A stretch of 64,000 bases of DNA from NCBI GenBank assembly GCA_025766275.1, contig JAFKAC010000151.1, positions 47,871 through 111,870 on the forward strand, written 5' to 3'. The notes beneath the pieces were generated by a model. That model made no database searches. It was not told the DNA's origin and worked only from the letters and a program-made list of their open reading frames with translations. Source of the DNA: Lactarius indigo (taxonomy: Eukaryota; Basidiomycota; Agaricomycetes; Russulales; Russulaceae). This document shows, piece after piece, positions 10,889-22,019 of this stretch. Within the stretch, counting starts at the first letter, position 1. Each line of letters starts with the position of its first letter. Made by a program: the position numbers and the translations under genes.

Positions 10889-11391
10889 TCGTTGTAATTC
10901 TCCAAGAAATCGGAGGTCGTGGAACAGGGCGCCTGGATCTGTTGGAAGCCGTTGCCAAATGGCTACATGGTCATCGACCCGTTGGAATTATATGTAAATT
11001 TGCCATGGACCCAGCTCATGACACCGGTGATGCATTGAGAAGATGAGCCTATGAGTGGACAGTTGAGCGTATATTGAGGCGGCAGGCTGCGGATATACTC
11101 ACCATTGCCATACATCCGGTATCATGCAATCTTATAGCACCGTCTTCGGTGCTAAAAGGGGATGAACATCAGATCAAATTTAAAAAGGAGGCGAGGATCA
11201 CACACACAGAAAGGAGATACCTGTCGTCGAGGGATAGTTGAAGCTGACGTTGGCCGGATTTACGAATGACTATTCAAATTCCCGACGCGCGTGAACGACT
11301 GCTTGTGCACGAAGGCCCACACATGATATGCACAGGACCAGTGATAACATTCTTTGAACCTGATACCCATGTCCCGCCAATGGGGGTGGCA

Positions 11392-11743
11392 TTATGTGCC
11401 GAGTCGAACTGCGCAAGGGCAGCAGGAATGGTCACGAGGGCTAGGAGAGCGAGAGAGCCAACAAACAAGGGTGGGAGCCTTATGTGCCGAGTCGAACTGC
11501 GCGAAGGCAGCAGGAATGGTCGCAAGGGCTAGGAGAGCGAGAGAGCTGACAAACACGGGTGAGAGCCTTATGTGCCAAGTCGAACTGCGTGAAGGCAGCA
11601 GGAATGGTCGCGAGGGCTAGGAGAGCGAGAGAGCTGACAAACATGGGTGAGAGCCTTATGTGCCGAGTCGAACTGCGCGAGGGCAGCAGGAATGGTTGCG
11701 AGGGCTAGGAGAGCGAGAGAGTTGACAAACATGGGAAAACTGA
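11392..11743 (-). repeat. Four tandem 88-bp repeats of a signal-peptide segment
   Basis: Copies begin at 11392, 11480, 11568 and 11656, each starting TTATGTGCC on the plus strand, with a constant 88-bp period and only a few differences between copies. On the minus strand each copy encodes the same hydrophobic leader (NSLALLALATIPAALAQFDS). Because 88 is not a multiple of 3, successive copies are in different frames, so they cannot form one long leader. The copy at 11392-11479 is the one continuous with the ROT1-like sequence. Confidence 0.92.
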
Positions 11744-12014
11744 GAGCCAAGGTATTAATAGGGGAGGGGATTTCTTTGCACTCACGGGCGAAGGGAAAAG
11801 GAATGGTCTTGAGGGCTTGATGGGGACGCGAGTGTGTGTGGGGACGACGACAATGTGGACGAGGTGAAAATTTTGACACCGTAAGCAAGGCCGGGACAAG
11901 CCCCTTTACCATAGAAACCAAGGTACAAAATGTTTACTATGTTGGAGAGACGTCGACTCAGTGAATGGTCAAATCACGTATTGATATTGTAAGATAGTAG
12001 GGAATGAGTATTTA
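11744..12014. other. Spacer between captured fragments and integrase gene
   Basis: No coding feature is supported. A minus-strand frame here is out of register with the leader repeats. The stretch probably includes the 3' end of the integrase transcript. Confidence 0.4.
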
Positions 12015-13910
12015 CTAAAAATCGAGCCCAATACCATGGCCCTCCTCCGAGTCGTCGACGTCTTCGACATCGGTTAGATCAACTATTAGAGTGCTTCTTT
12101 CGTCATCAGACTTGTCCACCACCAGTAGTTCGTCCTCATCCGCCCTGAGATCTGCAGGTAACTCCTCCCAACAATCCTCAGGCTGGGAAACAGCAGAAAG
12201 ACCCTGACAAAAAGCCCCATCCCATCCCATGCTTCGGAGCGCATCACGGATGTGTAAGTAAATTTCCCACGCATTATCGAACTGTGGCTCTGGAGATCCC
12301 ATGTCCGTCCACACGGCATTTGCGCGCACAGCAAATGCATAAGGGACCAAATCAAAAACCGGGTCATCTGGAGGAGCGTACTTCCGCTCGATCTCGTCAA
12401 AGGTTTCTGGGGAAACAGCGATCTAGTCAAATATGTTAGTGATGTAAGAGGATAAGACAGGATAATATACCTTATAGTCCGCAGCGTTCCATTTATGTGG
12501 CTTTTGTAAAATGATCATGGGAATGCCATGGGGTAGAACTTTCTTGCGATCGGCACGGCGCTTGGTCCAGTTGTGCTGATTGACCCAGGCATCAACCTCC
12601 TGCTGTATGAAGGGAATAAAAATAAAGCGGAAAACGAGACTGAAAATGCTTAGCATCGCAGAGTGAGGTTCTTATTAAGTAATATTAACGTACCATTCGA
12701 GAGGGTCTCCGATGTCATAATACCCTTCGTCGACCCCTTTATCAAGCAATTTTTGAAATCCAGTGGCCCAGTCCCTTCGAAAAACGGACCAGTGAATTTC
12801 TGGTTTGATATTTCCATGCTTGCGGAACCACCGATGTTGAATGGAGCCATCCAGGGATGGCTCCATGTGATGGCGCAGAGCCGTCTGTGCATAAGCTACG
12901 TTGACGTTTTCTGTCCCTGGATCGCTCTGCGTGATGAGGGGAATACCTGGGAAAAAATAATTTTACCATCAATTAGACAATCAAAGCACGTACCACCCAT
13001 GGCCCGGGCTGCGTTGAGGTAGAAGCGCGCAATCAGTTTTGGATTTCTGACTGTCCACCAGACTTTGCACCAATGGATTACGCCTGGATAAGGGTCAAGA
13101 CCAACGTGAAAGAAGAGCCCATAACGTTTGAATTTGTCGTGCTGGTCAAGACACCACATCTCATTTGGGCCAATAGCTAGGAATGTCCGCCGCTTAAACT
13201 TTTGGTACCGCCGTGCCTCAACGGCATCTGGCTCAGTCTGTCGGAGAAACTCTGAAATAACAGGCCTTCGTAATATGTCAGTATCATATTCATATGCGGA
13301 ACGTGGGACACACCTTGATACATGAATCTTGTTCTCAAAAAGAAGGGCCTTCCTGATCGTTTCAGCACCGCGATTGGGAAAACATTTTTTGACCTCGATA
13401 ACGTGACTGGCAATACTTTGGACCGTGTGCTTTTGTCGACGTGTGCTTTCCAAGCCCCACTTTTGACGTCGCCGGCGAACAGTAAAAACACTGAAAAGAG
13501 AAGCCATTTAGGATGCTATGACATTGTACAAGGTAAGAACATACCTTAAACCGTAGGACGTAGGGTCAAAATGGTCCATTGCAGAGCTAGCGATTTCCTT
13601 GTCGTTCATACCGAGATTAAAATAGAGCGTAAGCACCGGTTGGAGTTGGTCATTTGGAGCTGTCAACGACGAAATTTAGAGTGAAAGATGGGAAAAGGGA
13701 CAGACGTACGGCAAGGTAGATGCTGGTTTGCTTGCATCTCACGGCCAGTAGCCCTGCTTGTAGCGTATTGTTCTGTATCTGGATATGTCCAAAAGGTAAA
13801 GTAAGGAGGCGGACAAGGAGACGGAAAAAATTGGAAAGTGACTGACCTGGCAAGTCCGAGTCCATTAGCGGTGCGAGTGTTCGCGCACGGCTGTGCCTTA
13901 CAGGTGGCAT
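12015..13910 (-). CDS. Integrase core-domain (rve-type) transposase
   Basis: This is the likely recombinase of the element. A model from ATG 13910 (MPPVRHSRARTLAPLMDSDL) through several short introns gives an N-terminal DNA-binding-like part (NDKEIASSAMDHFDPTSYGL, then FTVRRRRQKWGLESTRRQKH and GAETIRKALLFENKIHVSR). The RNase-H-like core has FLAIGPNEMWCLDQHDKFKR (first Asp), then PLITQSDPGTENVNVAYAQT (second Asp) and HGNIKPEIHWSVFRRDW (likely Glu). A conserved C-terminal region follows (VLPHGIPMIILQKPHKWN; VFDLVPYAFAV). The tail is acidic (DVEDVDDSEEGHGIGLDF), stop at 12015. The protein belongs to a family I know as widespread in Agaricomycetes and annotated only as integrase core domain. No forced stop was seen in the core, so it may be active. 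Confidence 0.85.
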
Positions 13911-14060
13911 GATAATACCAGACCTACCAACCAACTTGAGTTTCCGGAACAATGTTAGGTGAGTGGGACGGGAAAGGGAGAAAAAAAAACACGTCAAGCG
14001 CTTGCCGCTAGTAGGACATGAGGACAGTTGAAAATAGATTTTGTATTAACATTAAATTCC
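13911..14060. promoter_or_regulatory. Probable integrase promoter region inside the right TIR
   Basis: The 150 bp between the integrase start and the right TIR contain a poly-A/T run (near 13981 on the plus strand). They leave room only for a promoter. Transcription may start within the TIR itself. This is inferred from position alone. Confidence 0.35.
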
Positions 14061-14380
14061 GGGCAGTTAGTATAGGAGGGGCACGCACCAGGGAAAAAGG
14101 GAGCGACGGGCTGCCAACCCTGAGTTCAAGACGACGCACGGACCCTCACTACAGTTGCACGTGCGGCGATGTGACCGAGTCACAATAGAGGGACGAAAAG
14201 GAATTGCCAGAGTCCCGGGAATATGGTGATATTGAGAATGATTATGTAATTACATAATCCAAATGATAGTGGCGATACCGGGAGTAAGGCTATCGAATCG
14301 GCTATTTGATCTGCGAAGCGGAGTTTTGAATATTCGTTTCGCGATATTCAATATGGACCTGCTCACTCCTGCTTGCCATA
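14061..14380 (-). repeat. Right terminal inverted repeat (320 bp)
   Basis: Inverted copy of 4892-5211 with 3 mismatches, ending CTTGCCATA before the target duplication. It contains the same 20-bp palindrome at 14240-14259. Confidence 0.95.
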
Positions 14381-14386
14381 GTTACT
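14381..14386. repeat. Target site duplication, right copy (GTTACT)
   Basis: GTTACT follows the right TIR directly and matches the six bases before the left TIR. Confidence 0.85.
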
Positions 14387-15291
14387 AGCTATGTGTCATA
14401 TATGCTGCTCACCCACAGGTATGCAGTGTTTCAGGAGTAATGGTGACTACTCTACTAACCGCGCACAGTACCCCCACACAGCTATTTTAGTAGCATTCTC
14501 CATCTCCTCCGATTTGATGTATTGTAATTGCGCCGACGGGCAACCTGAGTTTCAAGTCAAGAATTGTGAGCGCGCATTTCACGGCTGCGTGCGATTTTTC
14601 CCATCTGGATTAGTCCAGAATCCATGGAAGTGCAACTCTGCGAAGTCGGAGATGAGATATTGACAACCCATCACTTGTATTGTATACTTGTTCATCACCT
14701 CGTGCGATGGTTGTGAGACGATGTGTCTCTTTTGGCAGCAAACACATTCACTGGCCACGAATCTGACTGTATGCGCGGCTAGCCTTCGGGTTCTAAATTT
14801 ATGCTACCGGCGCCGACAGCCACTGACTGACATGCGAAGCGGGCATGTAGCTTTTTGGTAATTACCTCCGGAGTCGATTCAGGAAAGTTGAAACGGGAAG
14901 GTCTTCGTGTCACATGAGTGCGAGCGAAGTGTCGTAAGGGCCATACGGTAACGGCCGTGGTGGTGCCCAGATCCTTGAATTGGCCTAGTGATGTTTGGCG
15001 GCACGGCGAGTTGGGAGGGTGAAGAGACGCTGGTGCCGTAACGGTGCCATCTGAAGAATTCAACAACTCGGTCGTGGTTCCTCGTAAGTTCCGGTGAACG
15101 AGCTAGCTCCTCAATAGTTAGCTCAATTCACGCGGCCACGACCACCCACTCGCCATCTTTAATATATTCAAAGAGGCAATATGACTTCGCGGGAGTGACG
15201 ACCTGTCCAGGATAGGCTGACTCGACATGATTCATCGCTTTAGCGCAGCCCATATTTATTGCCAACGGACCTCAATCTATCCCTTCGAGTC
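14387..15291. other. Intergenic region upstream of PLC1
   Basis: About 900 bp between the transposon and PLC1. Short frames on both strands show no family I recognise. It likely holds the PLC1 promoter. No clear TATA box or other element can be claimed. Confidence 0.4.
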
Positions 15292-18200
15292 ATGCCCTCT
15301 TCAGCCATGGCCCACTCTAACGAATCCGATGGACCACCTTCCCCTACTGTCTCCCCCCTAAGGCGTGCCAAGAACATCCTCACGATCCGTGGACTGCCGT
15401 CGCCGGAGCTGCGTGGTATCACGCTACTGGACGAAAGCGCAGTGGACCTGGAAGAAGAGTCAACATCGTCGACACCGTTTCTGTCTCCGCAGCCGTCCCC
15501 GTCTCCGTCGCGCTTATCACTGCGTCGGAACACGGGTAGCGGATCTGGCGGCGGGAGTAGCCCACTAGCGTCGCTTCGCAGGATGAGGGACGCGACAGTA
15601 TCGCTGGTACGATCGAAGAGCTCAGGTGAACGCAGCCCGGCCGGTCGCCCGAAAAGGCAACGCGAGAGTGAGAAGACGCGACACGGACGCAGTCAGTCCG
15701 ATGCCATCCCGGCCACGTCCCGTTCCGCTGCCAGTCAGCCTACCACCGTCACCGTGAAGAGTCTGCTCTTCACACCCCCTGGTTCGCCCCACTCGGTTAG
15801 CATCACGACGCAGTCTCCCTCAAGAGCTCCTTCCGTTTCTCCACGGAGAGCCTCCGTCCCCCTCCCCGCGCTTAACTTCCACCTCGAGTCTCTTCCTCTT
15901 CCACCAATGTCCTCGTATCTTTTACCCCCAGTCCTTGACGAGGACCATCCACCCGCGCCCCCCGTAGCGCAACCCGCGTCGATTCTCGACCTCACCGTTC
16001 CGGATCTCCTTCAGAAAGGCACTCCAATGATCAAGGTGTCCGGAAGGAAGCAAACAGATGTCGTCTTCAGGCTGGATCCCGATCAAGGCCAAATAATATG
16101 GGAGTCAAAGAAACATAGGATCAGTGCGTATTTTTGTTTTCGTATTGCGACTCAATTCTCCTGACTCCCTGTCCGAAGTACCCATCGAGAACATCAAAGA
16201 GTTGCGAACAGCGTCGGACGCTCGCTACTACAGAGAATTATTCCAGATACCACAGGAGTGCGAGAACCGATGGCTTACCATCATCTACACCCTCGACGGC
16301 CGCTATAAAATTTGGCATGTCATTGCTCCATCCGTCGATGTTTTTGAAATGTGGGATTCCACCCTTCGTAAGCTGTATGCCGTGCGCCAGGCTCTTATGT
16401 GTGGCCTCGGCAACATCGACCTTCGCGAGGCTGTCTGGGAAAAGCAATATTGGAAGGCTTCCGACGAGCAGGCGGACCAGAAGCTCTACATCGATGATGT
16501 CGAAAAGCTCTGCAGACGACTCAACGTCAACCCGTCGCATGAAGACCTAGGTCGCCGCTTCAGGGCACGTGTCGCTCCTATCTTTTTGTTTTGTGTGGCT
16601 GACAGCCGACGCAGCAAGCTGATGTGCAGAAGCGCGGATTCTTGGATTTTACCGATTTCAAGCGCTTCGTCAAGTCGCTGAAAGCGCGGCCAGAAGTAGA
16701 GCGCCGCTATAAGAAGCTTTGTTTACTCGATAACGGAAGCTTCTCTTACCGGACATTCGATCACTTCATGCGCATTCATCAGAAGGTGCGCAACTTGGCA
16801 AATCATCCCGTAGTCTTGCTCACGCCCCCGTCTAGTCGACCGCGCCCGCGGAGGAGTTGCAACACCTCTTCCTCCGTTACGCCACCTCTTCTCCTGATGA
16901 CGATGCGCCACAGGCAATTCAGCTCCCAACCGACGTGTTTCTCAATGGCCGGCCCGATAAGACTTCTCCTGCGGCGAAAAAGCCATCTCCAGAAGACCTT
17001 GCCGCTGCTACGTTATCTCTTGAAGGCTTCACGGCATTCCTGCTGTCCACGGATAACTCCGCCTTTACTGACCAGGACGGATCTATTCATCACGACATGA
17101 CGCGACCGCTTTCTGAATACTACATCTCATCTTCTCACAATACGTACCTTGTCGGGCACCAGTTGGTCGGCGACAGCACAATCGAAGGCTATATCCGAGC
17201 CCTGCTCCATAGTTGTCGTAGTGTCGAGCGTGAGTGCCTGCTTATCTCGCGTTCCGAAACTCGTTTGACCCTTACCTTTCATGCAGTCGATATCTATGAC
17301 GGCGACAAAGAGCCAGTCGTCTACCATGGCAAAACGTTTACCACGAAAGTATCATTACGAGAGGTCTGCGAAGCCATCATGAAGTACGCCTTCGTGGTCT
17401 CGCCGTACCCAGTTATCATCTCGGCGGAGGTACACTGCAGCATTCCGCAGCAGGACACGATGGCGTCCATCATGCACGAGGTGTTTGGTGAGAGTCTGGT
17501 AAGCGCGCCAGTAAATGGCCGTCCAAAGATCGAAGTTCTACCAAGCCCAGAAGATCTAAAGGGGCGTGTATTGCTCAAAGTACGCCGCATTTTTCGTCAT
17601 CGTTCCCTTCCTGGCCCAATCTTTATCTTTTTTACGTATAGGCGAAGAACCTGTATGTCTCGGAGAGCGAGGAAATCCAGCCGAATGTCTTCGTGGTTGA
17701 AGCTGAATCTTCCACGACGTCCACTGAGACGTCCACAGACGGTGAAGTGATTTCTGGTTCGTCTCCTTCCCTCAGCCAGTTGCCCAGACTGACGTTAGCA
17801 TAAGAGTTAAGGCATGACTGGGTTCGAGTTGCACGTGGTTTTTCGGAAGCTAAGCAGGAAGTTACCAAGGCCCGAAATGTTCTAAGACGCCGTTCACCTT
17901 CAAATGCTGCTCCCCATGCCGAAAAAGGGAAGGCCCGAATGTCATTATCTGTGGTCTCGATGCTCGTGTATACAGTCGGCGTCAAATGTCGTGGCATCAA
18001 CAAGAAGGAACAATACGCACCCGTGCACGTGTTTTCGCTATCGGAAAATACGGCCAACAAGATGCTCAAACGTGATGGCATGCATGATCTCGTCAAGCAC
18101 AATCGCACGCACGTCGTGCGGGTGTATCCAAAGGGAACACGCGTCTCGTCCTCGAATTACCAACCCCATCGATACTGGAGCGCCGGAGTCCAACTTGTCG

Positions 18201-18964
18201 CTCTCAACTGGCAAACTTGTGGTGAGTTTAGCTCAAAGTCTTATCGCCACGGTGTACTCACAAGATGTCAGACCTGGGCTTTGTGATCAACCATGCGATG
18301 TTCCAGCGCAACGGTCGCTCAGGATATGTCCTCAAGCCACTCGCTCTCCGATCTCACGATAAGAGCCTACTCAACAAGCGGACGCGACATTACCTAGATA
18401 TCACGGTGCGTCACCCTTCACACATTTCATAATTCTCAGGAACCGAGATAGGTGTGTGCGTGTATCCAGGTGATCTCAGCCCAGCAGCTCCCACTGCCGA
18501 AGGACGCCCATGGCCACGAGATCATTGATAAGTCTGCCCTAGACCCATATGTCGAGGTGTCCCTGCACCTTCCCGATTGGGGCCTTTATTCATCTCCCCC
18601 CACGAGCTCGTCCCCGTACCAAGTGTCCTATCGCACGAGCGGGGTAAAAAACAATGGGTTCAACCCGGTGTGGGAGGAGGCGCTCAGTCTTCCGTTTGAA
18701 GTCGTCGGCGACATGCGCGAGCTCGTGTTTGTGCGCTTTGCCGTGCGACAGGACGGCGACGACGAGAGAGAGGCGCTGGCCGTGCATTGCGTATCGCTGG
18801 CGTGCCTTCGTGAAGGTAAACGATATCTATATTTGGCCGTGTCCGTTCGTTGCTGAAGACTTTGCGCAGGGTTCCGTCACTTGCCTCTGCACGATGCGCA
18901 AATTTCTCAGTACCTCTTCTCGACGCTGTTCGTGCAAATCAACATCCGAGATGCCACGACTTGA
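15292..18964 (+). CDS. PLC1: Phosphoinositide-specific phospholipase C (PLC-delta type)
   Basis: The enzyme cleaves PIP2 at the membrane into diacylglycerol and IP3. A long first exon from ATG 15292 is Ser/Pro-rich and disordered. Then come a PH-like domain (KGTPMIKVSGRKQTDVVFRL; RWLTIIYTLDGRYKIWHV), EF-hand-like helices (IDDVEKLCRRLNVNPSHEDL; GFLDFTDFKRFVKSL), the catalytic X half (EYYISSSHNTYLVGHQLVGD with the catalytic His; VVYHGKTFTTKVS with the second His; YPVIISAEVHC) and the Y half (VVSMLVYTVGVKCRGI; RVYPKGTRVSSSNYQPHRYW; GFVINHAMFQRNGRSGYVLK). A C2 domain ends it (VISAQQLPLPKDAHG; DPYVEVSLHLPDWG; NNGFNPVWEEALSLPFEVVG). At least seven introns are needed. ELDIYDG replaces the more usual ELDCWDG. 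The stop is at 18962-18964. Confidence 0.94.
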
Positions 18965-19411
18965 TCTTTATCCCATCACGCTTCCCAAACTTCATTTGAA
19001 CGTCATTCATTTAACGACAATCTTATTTATTACGCCTGCCTCGCAGCAATGTATGTATCGCAACGTCACACGCTTGCCAATGCTCTCTGTATATCCATGC
19101 AATCTTTTCCACGATACACAATACCTTTGATTATCTAACTGTAGTCCTTCAGGGCTAACACATCGATCTTTCCGCCAGCGTTCTTATTCACACGTGTAGA
19201 TATCCAGTTACAATGTTTCTTGATGTAGTGTATACGATAGAAGAGTAGATTTATAAACGCTGACTGAATTTGCAACAAGCACACAAACGTAGCTGCGAAG
19301 CGTAAAGGGTTCGTAAACATGGAGAGGAAAAAAAGTGTACATATATGATATAGACTCCCGCACGTTTCAGAGTTTGGATACGCTGTACGCCACCCTTCGA
19401 CTCGGCGCCAC

Positions 19412-20306
19412 TCAAGAAGGTGGTGGCGTCACAGGTCCTGCGTTTGTGTGTCAGCATACCATAAAAGTGAGGACAACGAAGAGAACACGCACCAAAGAGG
19501 CCTTGACGAGGGGGCGGCGCTTGTACGACAGCCTGTGAGGGCGTAGGGCCACGTACGACAGGGTGGACATTAGGATTAGCTGAGCGCATAGTCAGTAACG
19601 ACGACCACAAAGGGAAAGAAAATGAAATGCTCACGTCTCCACTGTGCCCATGAGGGCAGTTCAGGGCGCGGCGCCTCGATGGCGGGGGGCGGAGGCGGAG
19701 GTGGGGGCGGAGCAGCTGCGGCGGCCTTGCCCTTCCGCCTTGGGCCGGGTTCGGGACGCTTGACGACAGTGCGCCATGCGGGACGGGTGGGGCCATCTGG
19801 CGCTGGGGCTTCCTCTGCGGGCGGAGGCGGGGGCGGAGGCCCCGGGGTAGGGGGCATGAGCTCTTCCGGGAGGTACTGCCGAAGGGGAGGGGGTCAGCGA
19901 TCTCGACGCCGATAATCAGGAATATGGGGATAGATCACCTTGGGGCGCCAGTCTGGAGAGTACTCGCCCCCTGCGCTGTGCTTGGCCTTGACAGCCATCA
20001 GCTCAGCGATCTCGCTGGAAAGGGCGTCAGAGGGGGTTGGGCGGGGGATTTGAGAGGGAGGGAGGGAGATGTACGTACTGCTGCAATGCCCGGCGCTCAT
20101 CTCTGAGTTTTCCGACTTCCTGGAGGAGGATGCGGACTTCGCTCGCGAGTGCTTTGCTGAAGTCGTTCAAGTATCTGTTGATAAATTGTTGAGCGGTTTG
20201 TTTTTTTCGCCAAAGGGAATGTGCTGAAAAGAAGCGATGGAGAAGAAACGTACTTGGGTGTGGCACTCGGGGAGAAAGCGGCGCCTGGTGGTTTGTTCGA
20301 AGCCAT
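19412..20306 (-). CDS. Small proline-rich coiled-coil protein, function unknown
   Basis: Five exons joined by clear GT-AG introns give MASNKPPGAAFSPSATPKYL, then NDFSKALASEVRILLQEVGK, LRDERRALQ and EIAELMAVKAKHSAGGEYSP. This predicted coiled coil is followed by a polyproline part (PPTPGPPPPPPPAEEA; APPPPPPPPPAIEAPRPE), a basic hinge (KRPEPGPRRKGK) and the end RQGLFGPVTPPPS. I do not recognise a named family. The N-terminal heptad-like helix and polyproline tracts suggest an adaptor that dimerises and binds SH3, WW or profilin-type partners. The start could lie upstream at 20463 (MAGPSRPASG...) but MASNKPP gives the simpler model. It converges with PLC1, about 450 bp between stops. Confidence 0.72.
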
Positions 20307-20519
20307 TTGTGAAGACGAGAGGAGAGCAAGTTTGTGCGGTGAGGTAGAGGGATAGATTCAACGACTTGAACAGGCGGAGGAAATGTGTCGCCGCCCTGGT
20401 TGATGTGGGTGCACCTTCCTGATTGAGGTCGCCCTGAGGCTGGTCGAGATGGCCCAGCCATGATCAATACCGTGACCTGGTAATGCTGTTCCACGGCGGG
20501 GTGCCCTTCAGTACTTATA

Positions 20520-22000
20520 TCCTCTTAGGTTTTCATATAATTTCATGCCCTAATGGCCGGCGTGCCAACAGTGGTACATCATCCTTCCAATCCCAGTTGG
20601 CATGAGCACAGGCGGTTGGCACGGGCAGGGTTGGCACGGGCACACCCCCTGGCCCTGGCCACTCACGGCACTCAAGACCCAACAGGGCGCAGACACGTTG
20701 TTTCTATCTTGCCGAACTTTCGCTGGCATAACCGTATTCTATCACACAACTTGGCACTAGATCCCCCCCGACCAACCGGATCCAGAAGACGTCAATCAGG
20801 GAACGGTATACCCTAGATGCATATCACAATCGATGCGGCACGGAGGTTGAGTGTGTAGGCGTCCGTGTGTGTCCACGAAGTTCCAGAACCCATGCGAATC
20901 TGTCCGGCATTGTGCCATGATACGAACTCCTCGCACGAACCCACTGGTTCCGAGACTCGCGTCCGTGGCGTGGTCCTATGACGATATTTGTCGATCCCAA
21001 GTTCGGCACAGGCGCTACTACAAATCTGCAAACTAGACCGTCGCGTGTTCCTCCCGCCCGAGTTCGCATGGAGCAAAGTCGTATCTTTTGTCACCTTTTT
21101 CAGCCCTCGATGCAGTCACTCGGCCCTCCGATACGCTCTGCCTCCCCACCCCAGAACGTTACCCGCAATCGCTATCTGCCCCTCCGAAATCCACGGGCCA
21201 GCATGCAGCGGTCTCGCCCCCTCTGTTTACGAACGTAACGCTTAGTTTACAACACCCGTTTTCTCCGAATTCCGAGCATCGTCGCTTAGACAAGCTTCCG
21301 CATCCCCGGTACCGCTACTTGTCACTCTCCTCCACTCGTTACACCCCCCACCTGCGAACATGGCTTCTTCTGCCACCAAAGAGACTGATATACCGCAAGG
21401 TAATAGAGCGCCAGTCCACATGTATCATGACCCCATGATCCCTAGCGGACTTCACGGACCACCTTCGTGCCACCCGGGAAAATCTAGACCCGAGTTCATT
21501 CTCTTACCTGGTGCATTAATCATTCGCCTGTCCTAGCGACTCCAGTTCGTAATGGAAACCTTACGCCACTTACGCCAGAGCAAAACAAGAACGCGTTGAC
21601 CACTGGAACGTTTAGAGAGACACGTCGCGAATGTAATATCGGTCTACTAACATCTGAGCAGTCAATGGCCTGGCTAATATTAGTTCGGACAAACAGATTT
21701 AGGTTTCCGACACGGTACGCATGACTTCAGACATAAGGAAAACGAAGGCTTCTTCCGGAAAACGCGGTGAAATGCAAGCGCGGAGCCGAGCTTGATCTTT
21801 TACCGGTGTCGTGGGTGTATGTCAATTCAAGTGTACATCACGGTCTTCTGTTCAAAAAGTCATTAACGGATCCGAAGTGTTCACTTGGGTGTACGTTCCT
21901 GGATTTGACATCTGAGAAGTCTAAGGCGATGGTCCTACGATACATGAACAATTGAATGTGGCTCAATAAAGGTGACATCAAAGCTATTCTTTGCTAGTTA
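20520..22000. other. Gene-poor stretch with a possible short gene start at 21360
   Basis: No recognised domain. An ATG at 21360 followed by a plausible intron (donor after GATATACCGCAAG, acceptor before 21539) gives MASSATKETDIPQ joined to ATPVRNGNLTPLTPEQN, which looks like the N-terminus of a cytosolic protein. The frame then fades by about 21720, so this may be a truncated gene start. Low confidence. Confidence 0.25.
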
Positions 22001-22019
22001 GGCCACGCTGCGGTGGTTG

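Larger units (their letters stand above)
9600..11743 (-). pseudogene. ROT1: ROT1-like ER chaperone pseudogene captured in the transposon
   Basis: ROT1 is an ER membrane/lumen chaperone needed for glycoprotein folding and cell-wall synthesis. Reading the minus strand, a signal peptide (LALLALVTIPAALAQFDSAH) leads into ATPIGGTWVSGSKNVITGP. After an intron-like gap come FVNPANVSFNYPSTTG, then CITGVMSWVHGKFTYNSNGS, PFGNGFQQIQAPC, SDFLENYNE and, after a roughly 1.1-kb insertion, YTELYQLWQIFVDSTDG and GSPLPPMFLVSTTPNMLP. This is the ROT1 order and spacing. An in-frame TAG at 10963-10965 (before PFGNGF) and the insertion show it is broken. The intron-like gaps suggest capture of genomic DNA rather than a cDNA. 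The signal-peptide part is multiplied in tandem. Confidence 0.85.
4892..14380. mobile_element. 9.5-kb DNA transposon with 320-bp TIRs, rve integrase and alpha-kinase
   Basis: The element is bounded by 320-bp terminal inverted repeats (4892-5211 and 14061-14380) starting TATGGCAAGC. They differ at only three positions (5000, 5055, 5155 and their partners), all transitions. GTTACT is duplicated at both outer ends. Inside, all recognisable coding sequence is on the minus strand: an integrase core-domain protein near the right end, an alpha-kinase near the left, and pieces of ROT1 and MAM33 between. TIR identity of about 99% and an intact duplication indicate recent insertion. The integrase class and 6-bp duplication resemble Maverick/Polinton insertion, but I see no DNA polymerase, protease, packaging ATPase or capsid gene. 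I therefore treat it as a separate integrase-driven element. It is perhaps autonomous, since the integrase frame looks whole. Confidence 0.9.

Noticed and set aside
4892..14380. Maverick/Polinton identity for the element
   Set aside because: 6-bp duplication and integrase fit, but no polymerase B, protease, ATPase or capsid gene is seen and the element is too short.
4892..14380. Element ends at TG...CA with a TA duplication instead of GTTACT
   Set aside because: Possible by analogy with retroviral ends, but it would leave the adjoining six-base match GTTACT as chance.
17632..18108. 158-codon minus-strand frame
   Set aside because: It lies opposite PLC1 exons and shows no family of its own.
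19622..19915. Gly-rich plus-strand frame
   Set aside because: Antisense of the polyproline tract in the coiled-coil gene.
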